Shown here: positions 36,661 to 44,831 of the stretch, piece after piece
Numbering within the stretch: the stretch's first letter is position 1
Layout of the letters: every line of letters starts with the position of its first letter
From: Gluconacetobacter aggeris
Lineage (GTDB): Bacteria; Pseudomonadota; Alphaproteobacteria; Acetobacterales; Acetobacteraceae
Direction of reading: 5' to 3'
Assembly (NCBI RefSeq): GCF_014174395.1
Contig: NZ_JABEQD010000004.1
Location: 124,001-188,000 of the forward strand
DNA: 64,000 bases
Position numbers and translations under genes: made by a program
Notes under the pieces: model-generated
Seen by the model: the letters and a program-made list of their open reading frames with translations, nothing else
The model's database searches: none
What the model was told of the DNA's origin: nothing

Positions 36661-39593
36661 TGACGAGCATCAACGACCTTTCCCTTGCCAAGGGCCTGAC
36701 GGCCAAGGTCGAGGAGGCCTGCGTCGGGCTGGAAAATGGCAATGCTCCGATCCTCGATCAGGTCTCCGAGATCACGGCGGAGTTGCTGAAATGGTGGTTT
36801 GAAGAAGATTTTAAGGACATCCGCACCTTCAATTTCCACCCCGGTCAGCAGCAAGCCTTGCTGAATGTCATCTATGCCCATGAAGTTCTGGGCATTTCGA
36901 CGTTACAGGAGCTTTATCAGTTCGCTGCGTCGGAGGTGATGCTGACCAGCACGCGGGACTCCGAGACCATCCGCGCGCCGAAGAACGCCTATCCCAAATA
37001 CTGTCTCAAAATGGCGACCGGCACGGGTAAAACATGGGTGCTGCAAGCCCTCATGGTCTGGCAAATTCTCAACGCTGCACGCGCGCCGGATAGTCCCCGC
37101 TTCACCCGGAATTTCCTCGTTGTTGCCCCTGGCCTGATCGTTTACGACCGACTGCTCGACGCCTTCATGGGCAAGGAGCGCGACGGCAAACGCGACTTCT
37201 CGATCTCCGATTTGTCGATTTTTCAGGAGCTGTTCATTCCCGACGCCTACCGGGATGAGGTATTCCGCTTCGTCCAAGGCGCGGTCTGCCCGAAGGAGGA
37301 TATCGGCCGGAAAGTGACGGCTGGCGGCATCATCGCCATTTCTAACTGGCATGTTCTCTCGGAAGAAGGCGAACCGCCGGAAGACGAGGAGATAGAAGCA
37401 CCCGGCGCAGAGATTGATCCGAAGGCAGTTGTGCAAAGCATCCTGCCGCTGACGCCGGGTACGAGCAAAGGTAACGACCTGAACGTGCTGAACCGCCGCT
37501 ACGAGCGGGGCGGTATTCTTGACTATCTGAAAGAACTACCCGCCCTGATGGTCTTCAATGATGAGGCGCATCATATTCACGAATTCAAGCGTGAAGGTGA
37601 GGTAACAGAAGTTGAATGGCAAAAGAGTCTCAACCTGATCGCCGAGCCGAAAGGCCGCCGCTTCGTTCAGGTGGATTTCTCGGCAACGCCCTATAACGAG
37701 GTCGGGACTGGACGAAATAGCCGGAAGTCCTATTTCCCGCATATCGTCGTCGATTTCGACCTGAAGACGGCCATGCGGGCGGGTTTGGTCAAATCGCTCG
37801 TGCTCGACAAACGCTCCGAAATTGGGGCGCTCAGCCATGAAGAGCTGGATTTTAAGGCTGACCGCGACGAGAACGGCAATCCCATGCTGTCGGAAGGGCA
37901 GCGGATCATGCTGCGCGCCGGCCTCACCAAGCTTCGCAAGCTCGAAGCCGATTTCGCGGGGCTTGATCCCGACAAGCATCCGAAGATGCTGGTTGTCTGC
38001 GAAGACACCACGGTCACGCCTCTTGTGTCTGAATTCATGCAACTTGAAGGACTGGCCGACGACGAGGTGTTACGCGTCGATTCAAACCGCAAAGGCGAGC
38101 TGAAGCCCGACGAATGGAAGGTGCTGCGCGAGCGCCTTTTCGATGTGGATCGGCACAAATCCCCGCGTGTCATCGTGAGTGTGCTCATGCTGCGCGAGGG
38201 CTTCGACGTGAACAACATCTGCGTCATCGTTCCACTGCGCGCGTCGAGCGCCGGTATCTTGCTCGAACAGACGATCGGGCGAGGCCTGCGCCTCATGTGG
38301 CGAGGCAACGAATACGACGACATCAAGCGAGAGAACCGCCAACTCATTCGTGCTGGCAAGACGCCCACCAACATGATCGACATTCTCTCGATCGTTGAGC
38401 ATCCGGCTTTCCAGAGCTTCTACGACGACCTGATCCAGGAAGGCCTGGCGGCGGAATCCGACGATGATGATGATCGGAACACCAGCGGCACGGGCGACCT
38501 AATCTCGGTCGGGTTGCGCTCCGGTTTCGAGGAATACGACTTCGCCATCCCTTTCATTCTGCACGAACAGGTCGAAGAGCTGGAAGACACGCATATAGAG
38601 CCGGCCAGCCTTGAACCTTTCGGGGCTTTCACTCTTGACCAGCTTAAGAGCCAGCTAGGACACGGCGAACGGTTCCATTCCGAGGATGTGCAGGCCCGGA
38701 CCCGCTTTGGGGACTACCGCGTGCATGGTGGCGTCATGACTGCCACGGGATACAATGACTATCTGGCGCGGATCACGCGCCGGATCACCGAAGCCGTCAC
38801 GTTGACCGACACGACCGGCAGCGCCAAGGCTTTCGCCAACGCGAGCAAGTTCCCCTATATCCAGATCAACCGCGCCGAACTGGCTGAGGGCATCGACACC
38901 TTCATCCGTCATTACCTTTTCCGAGGCGACATGGATCCGCTGGCAGATGAAAACTGGCGCGTCTTGTTGATCGACCCGGTGACGGATCACGTCATCAAAG
39001 TCTGGGCGAGGGCGATCCTCGGAGCCGAGGATAGCGTGATCGTGGCCGATGCTGAGGTCGCGCATCGGCGGCTGTCGGAAGTGCCGAAGCTTGCCATGCG
39101 CGAAAGCGCCTCGCTCGCGGTTGAGAAGGCGATCTACCTGCGGCTGCCCTATCCCGCGCGGAACGGCGGCCTAGAACAGGCCTTCATGGAAACTTGCGAG
39201 CGCGACGCTAGCGTGGAGGCCTTCTGCAAGATCAACGAGCAAAAGCACACCTTCGCACGGCTGCGCTACATCAAGGAGGATGGGCTGCCCGCCTTCTATT
39301 CGCCCGACTTCTTCGTGCGGGCTGGCGGGGCGGTCTACCTCGTCGAGACCAAGGCGCAGGGCCAACTTACCAGCCCGAACGTGCTGCGGAAGCGCAAAGC
39401 CGCCGTTGCCTGGTGCGACCGGATCAACGGATTGCCGGCCGAAGCACGCAGCGAGGCGGATTGGCATTATGTCCTACTCGGTGAAGACACCTTCTATGGG
39501 TGGCGCGACAAGGGGGGCTCGATCGCCGAATTGCTGGCCTATGCTCGGCTGCGGCCGGTCGAGGACCGGGGCCAGGCGAAATTCGCATTCTGA
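36660..39593 (+). CDS. Type III-like restriction subunit: SF2 helicase with PD-(D/E)XK nuclease
   Basis: A 977-residue protein. The helicase core has Walker A MATGTGKT (about residue 119), DEAH in VFNDEAHHIHEF (about 301), motif III SATP in DFSATPYNEV, and motif VI QTIGRGLR. The C-terminus has SPDFFVRAGGAVYLVETKA, a good PD-(D/E)XK pattern (Asp, then Glu-x-Lys). It therefore combines ATP-driven translocation with cleavage, as in Res subunits. Its ATG overlaps the methyltransferase stop (TGATG), implying coupled translation and a shared complex. A GTG at 36657 is also possible. Confidence 0.9.
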   Translation: MTSINDLSLAKGLTAKVEEACVGLENGNAPILDQVSEITAELLKWWFEEDFKDIRTFNFHPGQQQALLNVIYAHEVLGISTLQELYQFAASEVMLTSTRDSETIRAPKNAYPKYCLKMATGTGKTWVLQALMVWQILNAARAPDSPRFTRNFLVVAPGLIVYDRLLDAFMGKERDGKRDFSISDLSIFQELFIPDAYRDEVFRFVQGAVCPKEDIGRKVTAGGIIAISNWHVLSEEGEPPEDEEIEAPGAEIDPKAVVQSILPLTPGTSKGNDLNVLNRRYERGGILDYLKELPALMVFNDEAHHIHEFKREGEVTEVEWQKSLNLIAEPKGRRFVQVDFSATPYNEVGTGRNSRKSYFPHIVVDFDLKTAMRAGLVKSLVLDKRSEIGALSHEELDFKADRDENGNPMLSEGQRIMLRAGLTKLRKLEADFAGLDPDKHPKMLVVCEDTTVTPLVSEFMQLEGLADDEVLRVDSNRKGELKPDEWKVLRERLFDVDRHKSPRVIVSVLMLREGFDVNNICVIVPLRASSAGILLEQTIGRGLRLMWRGNEYDDIKRENRQLIRAGKTPTNMIDILSIVEHPAFQSFYDDLIQEGLAAESDDDDDRNTSGTGDLISVGLRSGFEEYDFAIPFILHEQVEELEDTHIEPASLEPFGAFTLDQLKSQLGHGERFHSEDVQARTRFGDYRVHGGVMTATGYNDYLARITRRITEAVTLTDTTGSAKAFANASKFPYIQINRAELAEGIDTFIRHYLFRGDMDPLADENWRVLLIDPVTDHVIKVWARAILGAEDSVIVADAEVAHRRLSEVPKLAMRESASLAVEKAIYLRLPYPARNGGLEQAFMETCERDASVEAFCKINEQKHTFARLRYIKEDGLPAFYSPDFFVRAGGAVYLVETKAQGQLTSPNVLRKRKAAVAWCDRINGLPAEARSEADWHYVLLGEDTFYGWRDKGGSIAELLAYARLRPVEDRGQAKFAF

Positions 39594-39632
39594 CGGTTGG
39601 TACAACTGTCTTGGAGGAGAGGTGCCGCTCTT

Positions 39633-40691
39633 ATGATGAAGCTTGTACGTGATTCTAGGACGCTAAAGGAAAAAGCCGTCGCTTCGCTCAAAATCGCCAT
39701 GACGACCTTCAATTCCTATGAAGAAGAGGGACGTATCACTTCAGTCCTTCTTCACCTTCAGCACGCCAGCGAAATGCTACTGAAGGCGGTCCTTGTGCAG
39801 AAAAAGGCGGCCGTCTTTGACAAGACAACAGGGAAATCTATCGGCTTTGAGAAATGCCTGCGTCTTTGCCAGTCCAGTCATGGGATGAAGCAAGAGGAGG
39901 CAGGCGTCATGCGCGCCGTCGATGCACTGCGCGACGCCAGCCAGCATTGGTTTATCTTCGTATCAGAAGACCTGCTTTACATGCACACGCGGGCGGTGAT
40001 TTCGTCTTTCGACGATTACATGAAGCGCTCATTGGAAGCCGATCTCCATACATATATACCACCGCGCGTTCTGCCTGTGTCATCGAAACCCCCAGGAGAT
40101 TTCGAGTTCCTGATCGACCGTGAATACAAGCTGATTGCAGAGTTACTGCGCCCCGGCAAGCGCCAGCGGGACGAGGCGCGAGCACGTATCCGTTCCCTGC
40201 TCGCCATGGAAGCTCTGACGACCGACGAGGTGGAGATCAGCGAGAAGGACATCGACAGAATCGAAAAGGCAGTCAAGGCAGGAGCGGAGATCGGCAAAGT
40301 GTTCCCACGCCTCATCACCGTTTCGACCGAAACCTCTGGTGAAGGCGTAACGCTTAAGGTTCATTTCTCAAAAAAGGAAGGAGCACCTGTCCGCTACGTC
40401 AGCGGCGATGATTTAGAAGAGGCGGCTGCTGTGCGCGAAGTCGATATGCGCAAGAAGTTCCACATGCGGGCAGCCGAACTGGCGAAAGCCTTAAAACTGA
40501 ATACCCAGAAATCAAAGGCTCTCCGCTGGCACCTTGGCATCGACGATGACAAGGATTGCCACCATATATTCGAGTTCGGAAGAAGCACCTTCTCATGCTT
40601 CTCCGACAACGCGACAAGAAAGATGAAACAGGCTCTTGCTGAGGGGCTTGACATGAATGATGTCTGGAAAAAATATCGGATAAGAAAATAG
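39633..40691 (+). CDS. DUF3644-type HEPN-like protein, third gene of the restriction cassette
   Basis: About 352 residues, starting MMKLVRDSRTLKEKAVASLK at the ATG at 39633 with GGAGGAGAGG ten bases ahead. The N-terminal helical region (HLQHASEMLLKAVLVQKK) matches the DUF3644 type of HEPN fold, and ALRDASQHWF carries an RxxxxH motif, the HEPN ribonuclease signature. The middle is charged and the C-terminus (LAKALKLNTQKSKALRWHLG) could bind nucleic acid. Some HEPN proteins cleave RNA in abortive defence. It follows the helicase gene by 39 bases, so it belongs to the same operon. RNase activity is inferred. Confidence 0.75.
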   Translation: MMKLVRDSRTLKEKAVASLKIAMTTFNSYEEEGRITSVLLHLQHASEMLLKAVLVQKKAAVFDKTTGKSIGFEKCLRLCQSSHGMKQEEAGVMRAVDALRDASQHWFIFVSEDLLYMHTRAVISSFDDYMKRSLEADLHTYIPPRVLPVSSKPPGDFEFLIDREYKLIAELLRPGKRQRDEARARIRSLLAMEALTTDEVEISEKDIDRIEKAVKAGAEIGKVFPRLITVSTETSGEGVTLKVHFSKKEGAPVRYVSGDDLEEAAAVREVDMRKKFHMRAAELAKALKLNTQKSKALRWHLGIDDDKDCHHIFEFGRSTFSCFSDNATRKMKQALAEGLDMNDVWKKYRIRK

Positions 40692-40926
40692 CACATATTG
40701 TTAAAAAGGTTATTGGGAATGATTCAAATTGTTGCCCGTATGTGGTGACGCTTTTCCCTGCTTTCTCCCGACGTTCGTTTATGATGCGCGCGGGTTTGTG
40801 GCGGCAAGCACCGTGGAGACAATCCGCGATTTCAGCCTGCTGAATTTGATGGTATCGCTGTTGGTATGGGTTTTGAACGCGGGCGGAAAGCATCGCGATT
40901 ACAAAGCACACTCGAACCGCTTGACC
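40692..40926. other. Right end of the element before attR
   Basis: About 235 bases without a supported gene. A TGATGGTATCG copy at 40847-40857 matches the repeats next to the integrase, supporting a right-arm binding site. Confidence 0.55.
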
Positions 40927-40942
40927 ATCGAGTGGGAGTGAT
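40927..40942 (+). other. attR, right attachment site
   Basis: An exact copy of the 16-base core at 26563-26578, restoring the distal side of the original guaA 3' end. The chromosomal sequence continues from 40943. Confidence 0.88.
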
Positions 40943-40960
40943 TCCGGCCCATCCAAATAC

Positions 40961-40997
40961 CGCCGAACTTACGCCGCGGCACGGCGTAAGTTCGGCG
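40961..40997. terminator. Perfect 16-bp stem-loop just outside attR, probable old guaA terminator
   Basis: CGCCGAACTTACGCCG and CGGCGTAAGTTCGGCG pair perfectly around CGGCA. On the uninterrupted chromosome it would start 19 bases after the guaA stop. No T-run follows, so termination is inferred from position and stability. Confidence 0.5.
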
Positions 40998-41287
40998 ACA
41001 AAGGATACGCCTCCAATGCTTTTCGGGAGCATATCCGGACCATGGGAGCGCGGCCAGCGATCCCGCCCAAACGCCGGGATGCCGCCGTCGCCTGCCCACA
41101 ATGGGCTTATCGCAACCGGCATCTGGTAGAAAAACCTTTGGGTCTGTCTGAAGGAATGGCACGCCGTCGCAACCCGATACGAAAGACCGCCGTCTCACTC
41201 CTCGCTGTCTTTCGTCTCGCCGCAGCCGCAGATTGGATCAAGATCGAGCAGGCTCTTGGACGGGGCGATTGTGGATTGTCTCGTTAG
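40985..41287 (+). pseudogene. IS5-family (IS1031/IS427-like) transposase 3' remnant
   Basis: The frame reads KFGDKGYASNAFREHIRTMG, then ARPAIPPKRRDAAVACP and RNRHLVEKPL, ending LAAAADWIK. These are the last catalytic-Glu and C-terminal segments of IS5-type transposases (DKGYDSNAFR, PAIPPK, NRHLVER). The two N-terminal thirds are missing and the ERLF/W portion is shifted. It is dead and ends close to the stop of the tauE-like gene. Confidence 0.75.
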
Positions 41288-42057
41288 AAACTGCGCCAAA
41301 TCATATAGGTGGCTACGCAGAAGATCACACCGGAGAAGAAGACGGTCAGGGCGCCGGTGGTGCCGGCCATGGCCTTGGCCGCGCGCATCCCACCGAAACT
41401 GCCGACGATGCCGCCGACGATGAACAGCAGGGCCAGGTTCCAGTCGATCAGGCCGGAGACCATGTAGCTGATGGCCGTGCTGGCACCGAAGGCGGCGACG
41501 GCGACCAGCGAGGTGCCGATGGCATTGAGGATCGGCATGCCGGTGGAGGCGATCAGCGCCGGCACGATCAGGAACCCGCCGCCGATGCCGAAAAAGCCCG
41601 ACAGTACGCCGGTGCCCAGACCATAGGTCATGACGCGCCCCACGTTGCCGCGATTGCAGGCAGCCCCCGCGCATCCCTGGTTGCGCCGTCCGCGCAGCAT
41701 CAGGACACCCACCACGATCATCAGCAGCGCGAAGCAGAGCAGCAGCCGGCGCCCGTCCATCGCCTTGCCCAGCGTTGCCCCGACGAACGCTCCCACCACG
41801 CCGCAGCCGGCGAAAATCGAGGCGCAGCGCCATTTGACCGTGCCGAGGCGCGCATGCTGCGCCAGCCCGGCCAGTGCGTTGACCGCGACGGCAAGGGCGC
41901 TGGTGCCAATGGCCACATGCGGGTTGGCCACGCCGACAACATAGACCATCAGCGGAACGGCCAGGATTGACCCCCCGCCACCGATCAGCCCCAGCGTGAA
42001 ACCGACCAGCGCGCCGGAGAACACTTCCAGCACCAGATGTGTCAGGTCGGCCGACAT
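41284..42057 (-). CDS. TauE/SafE-family sulfite/sulfur-compound exporter
   Basis: A 257-residue membrane protein with about eight helices. The TauE/SafE repeats are visible as FTLGLIGGGGSILAVPLMVYV and, in the second half, GVLSGFFGIGGGFLIVPALIA. It exports anions such as sulfite or sulfoacetate. It sits one base behind the SQR fusion gene, so it likely removes the sulfite made from sulfide oxidation, as in bigR-type operons. One odd feature is the cysteine-bearing loop (CAGAACNRG) in the middle. Confidence 0.88.
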   Translation of the reverse strand: MSADLTHLVLEVFSGALVGFTLGLIGGGGSILAVPLMVYVVGVANPHVAIGTSALAVAVNALAGLAQHARLGTVKWRCASIFAGCGVVGAFVGATLGKAMDGRRLLLCFALLMIVVGVLMLRGRRNQGCAGAACNRGNVGRVMTYGLGTGVLSGFFGIGGGFLIVPALIASTGMPILNAIGTSLVAVAAFGASTAISYMVSGLIDWNLALLFIVGGIVGSFGGMRAAKAMAGTTGALTVFFSGVIFCVATYMIWRSF

Positions 42058-42058
42058 C

Positions 42059-43744
42059 TCACGCTCCCGGAGCCTTCTGGGGGGCGGCCATCAGTTCATG
42101 CCCGCGCAGCATGCCGCGCCAGTAGAGCAGGGGCATGATCTTCTCCTTCAGGAACCATGCCAGCCGCGTCGGCTGTGTGCCGCGCAGCAGCCAAAGGGGC
42201 AAGGTCGGCTCCAGCTTTCCGCCATAACCGAATTCGGCCAGCACGATGCGTCCGCGCTCGACCGTCAGCGGACAGGCGCCATAGCCGTCATAGGCCGCGA
42301 CGGGGGCCTTGCCGTCCAGCGCCGCGAGGACGTTCACCGCTACCACCGGGGCCTGCTTGCGTGCGGCGGCGGCGGTCTTGGCATTCGACGTGCCGGCGAC
42401 GTCGCCCAGGGCGAAGACGTCGGCAAAGGTTGCATGACGCAACGTTGCGGGATCGACGGCCACGAACCCGTCGGCGCCGGCCAACAGGCTGGACCGGACC
42501 ACGGCCGGCGCCACTTGGGGCGGCACCGCATGCAGCATGTCGAACGGCTGCTCGACCTGCACGGAACCGGCTTCCGTCGCGCGTTCGAAGGTCGCCACGC
42601 GCCGTGCGCCATCCACCGCCACCAGCTTCGAACGCAGGTGCAGGTCAATCCCGTATCGTTCGATATAGGTCATCAGTGCGGGCACGAAGGCCGCCACGCC
42701 GAACAGGGCCGGGGTCGCGGTGTCGAATGTGACCGATATATCCTTCAGCACGCCGCGCCGCCGCCAGGCGTCGCAGGACAGGTACATCGCCTTCTGCGGG
42801 GCGCCTGCGCATTTGATCGGCATGGGCGGTTGGGTGAACAGGGCCCTGCCGCGCGACAGGCCCTGCACCAGTTGCCAGGTATAGGGCGCAAGATCGTAGC
42901 GGTAGTTGGAGGTGACGCCGTTCCTGCCCAGCGTTTCCTCCAAGCCCGGAATCGCCGCCCAGTCCAGCGTCAGCCCAGTCGCCATCACCAGAACATCGTA
43001 GGACAGCACCGTCCCGTCGCCCAGTGCGACCTCGCGCACCTCCGGCAGGAAGCCGGCCACCGGCTGGCGGATCCAGGTCGCCCCTGCCGGAATCAGCCCC
43101 TCTTCGGAGCGGCGCGTCTGTTCGGGCGTAAAGATGCCGCCCCCCACCATGGTCCATCCCGGTTGGTAGTAATGAGTGGTGGAAGGGTCGACGATGGCCA
43201 GCGAAATGCCGGGCCTGCGGCGCAGGATGCTCGCGGCCGTGGCGAGGCCGGCCGCGCCGCCGCCCGCGATGACGACGTTGAAGCGCCGCGCGCCTGCCCG
43301 CTTGGCCGCCGGCTGCGGCGCATGTGGCGCGGCGTTCAGGCGGTCGCCCAGCGCGGACAGGTCGATCCCCGCCGTCCGGCCGGCGGCCAGAATGCGATCC
43401 GCCGGCATGTGGCCCGCCTGCGCCAGCGCCCAGAGCCGCGCCGCCCTGTTTCCACCCTGGCAATAGGCCAGGACCGGACCCGGCATCCGCTCCAGTGCCG
43501 ACCGCATGGCCTCCACCGCCTCGTCGCCGGGCAGGCTGCCCGAACGAACGGGAATGGCGAGGAACTCCAGGCCCCGGCAGCGCGCCGCCTGCTCGATTTC
43601 GGCGGAAGGCGTCTGGTCGGCACCCTCGCCGTCGGGGCGGGCGCAGATGATGGTCCTGAAACCGCCCGACGCCGCCGCATTCACGTCGGCGACGGAAAGC
43701 TGGGGCGAAACGGAGAATGCGGGGGTCAGCGAGCGAAAGGACAT
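42059..43744 (-). CDS. DUF442 phosphatase-like domain fused to type II sulfide:quinone oxidoreductase
   Basis: A 561-residue fusion. Residues 1-130 are DUF442 (beta-lactamase-hydrolase-like/protein tyrosine phosphatase fold), with a CQGGNR loop at 95-100. The rest is a flavoprotein: FAD site GGGAAGLATA (161-170), PIKCAGAPQKAMYLS with Cys312, and YDGYGACPLT with Cys491. Both cysteines correspond to the redox pair of type II SQR (as in human SQOR). It oxidises sulfide to persulfide or thiol persulfide and passes electrons to quinone at the membrane. The cluster supplies a persulfide dioxygenase and a bd oxidase. Confidence 0.9.
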   Translation of the reverse strand: MSFRSLTPAFSVSPQLSVADVNAAASGGFRTIICARPDGEGADQTPSAEIEQAARCRGLEFLAIPVRSGSLPGDEAVEAMRSALERMPGPVLAYCQGGNRAARLWALAQAGHMPADRILAAGRTAGIDLSALGDRLNAAPHAPQPAAKRAGARRFNVVIAGGGAAGLATAASILRRRPGISLAIVDPSTTHYYQPGWTMVGGGIFTPEQTRRSEEGLIPAGATWIRQPVAGFLPEVREVALGDGTVLSYDVLVMATGLTLDWAAIPGLEETLGRNGVTSNYRYDLAPYTWQLVQGLSRGRALFTQPPMPIKCAGAPQKAMYLSCDAWRRRGVLKDISVTFDTATPALFGVAAFVPALMTYIERYGIDLHLRSKLVAVDGARRVATFERATEAGSVQVEQPFDMLHAVPPQVAPAVVRSSLLAGADGFVAVDPATLRHATFADVFALGDVAGTSNAKTAAAARKQAPVVAVNVLAALDGKAPVAAYDGYGACPLTVERGRIVLAEFGYGGKLEPTLPLWLLRGTQPTRLAWFLKEKIMPLLYWRGMLRGHELMAAPQKAPGA

Positions 43745-43799
43745 GGGGCGGGATTCCCGGTCGGCGAAGGATAAGGAAAAGGCGTGCGGAAGGCGGGCG

Positions 43800-44726
43800 T
43801 CAGAGTGTGTTGATCGGGATCTTGATGTAGCGGGTGCCGTTCTCTTCCGGCTCGGGCAGGCGCCCGCCGCGCATGTTGACCTGCACCGAAGGCATGATCA
43901 GGTTGGGCAGCGACAGGGTGGCGTCGCGCGCGGTCCGCATCGCGGCGAAGTCATCCTCGCTCACCCCGTCATGTACATGGATATTGCCCTGGCGTTCGGC
44001 GCCGATCGTGGTTTCCCAGGCGAAATGGTCGCGGCCGGGGGCCTTGTAATCGTGGCACAGGAATACGCGCGTGGCGTCAGGCAGCGCCATCAGGCGCCGG
44101 ATCGAGCGGAAGAGCTGGCGCGCTTCGCCGCCGGGAAAATCGGCCCGCGCGGTCCCATAGTCGGGCATGAACAGCGTGTCGCCGATAAACGCGGCATCGC
44201 CGATGACGAACGCCATGTCGGCGGGCGTATGGCCGGGTACGTGCAGGGCGATCGCCTCGATCCCCCCGATCGAGAATCGGTCCCCGTCCCGGAACAGCCG
44301 GTCGAACTGCGAGCCGTCACGCGCGAATTCGGTGCCGGCATTGAATATCTTGCCGAACACCGACTGCACGCGCACGATCTCGGTCCCGATGGCCAATCTG
44401 CCGCCCAGTTGCGCCTGCAACCACGGGGCTGCCGACAGATGGTCGGCATGGGCATGGGTTTCGAGCTGCCATTGCACCTCCAGTCCCGCGTCCCGCACGT
44501 AATCGACCACCTTCTGCGCCGTGGTATGACTGGTCCGGCCCGACGCGGCTTCGTAGTCCAGCACGCTGTCGATGATGGCGGCCTGCCGAGTGGCGGGGTC
44601 ATGCACCACATGCGTGGCGGTAAAGGTCGCCTCGTCGAAGAAGGTCCGGACCACGGGGGCTGGGGCCAACCCCTGCTCGACTTTCTGGACCTGGGCGATG
44701 GCGGTTGCCAGTGCGGAATCGGACAC
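43800..44726 (-). CDS. MBL-fold persulfide dioxygenase-like protein (Blh/ETHE1 type)
   Basis: A 308-residue metallo-beta-lactamase protein. The iron/metal motif is THAHADHLS, further ligands are HVPGHTPADM and GDTLFM with Asp, and LCHDYKAPG holds the last His. This is the Blh/persulfide dioxygenase group that oxidises glutathione persulfide to sulfite next to SQR in many alphaproteobacteria. It lies 55 bases before the SQR fusion gene, giving the order PDO-SQR-TauE in one leftward operon, divergent from a peroxiredoxin. Confidence 0.88.
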   Translation of the reverse strand: MSDSALATAIAQVQKVEQGLAPAPVVRTFFDEATFTATHVVHDPATRQAAIIDSVLDYEAASGRTSHTTAQKVVDYVRDAGLEVQWQLETHAHADHLSAAPWLQAQLGGRLAIGTEIVRVQSVFGKIFNAGTEFARDGSQFDRLFRDGDRFSIGGIEAIALHVPGHTPADMAFVIGDAAFIGDTLFMPDYGTARADFPGGEARQLFRSIRRLMALPDATRVFLCHDYKAPGRDHFAWETTIGAERQGNIHVHDGVSEDDFAAMRTARDATLSLPNLIMPSVQVNMRGGRLPEPEENGTRYIKIPINTL

Positions 44727-44741
44727 GGCGAACTCCTATTC

Positions 44742-44760
44742 GTTAAGAATATATCTTAAC
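44742..44760. promoter_or_regulatory. Operator-like palindrome between PDO and peroxiredoxin genes
   Basis: GTTAAGA (44742-44748) and TCTTAAC (44754-44760) flank ATATA perfectly. The site is 15 bases upstream of the persulfide-dioxygenase start and about 70 upstream of the peroxiredoxin start. It is a plausible ArsR-type operator for both directions. Confidence 0.6.
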
Positions 44761-44831
44761 TAATGTATATTAATTTATTTAACAATGAAACATCCTTGCG
44801 TCAAGGTCGGGGGGCGATTTATGAAGGAGGC

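Larger units (their letters stand above)
26563..40942. mobile_element. Integrated mobilizable element in guaA (14.4 kb, defence cargo)
   Basis: The element is bounded by identical 16-base repeats at 26563-26578 and 40927-40942. It contains, in order, a tyrosine integrase, AlpA-like regulator, TraA relaxase, oriT-like site, two small tra genes, AbiEii/AbiEi, and a Phd-methyltransferase-helicase/nuclease-HEPN-like cassette. The 3' end of guaA is an established integration target for genomic islands with this kind of integrase. No coupling protein or type IV secretion genes are present, so it is best called an integrative mobilizable element rather than a full conjugative one. Confidence 0.85.

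Noticed and set aside
34582-40691. BREX, DISARM or CRISPR-linked system
   Set aside because: No PglZ, BrxL, DrmABC, Cas gene or repeat-spacer array is present. The methyltransferase motif order and helicase-nuclease instead fit a type III-like system.
26563-40942. Complete conjugative element (ICE)
   Set aside because: Only a relaxase and two accessory tra genes are present; no coupling ATPase, VirB-type or other transfer channel genes lie between the att sites.
41996-43774. 592-codon frame antisense to the SQR fusion
   Set aside because: The SQR cysteine motifs and FAD site establish the minus-strand gene.
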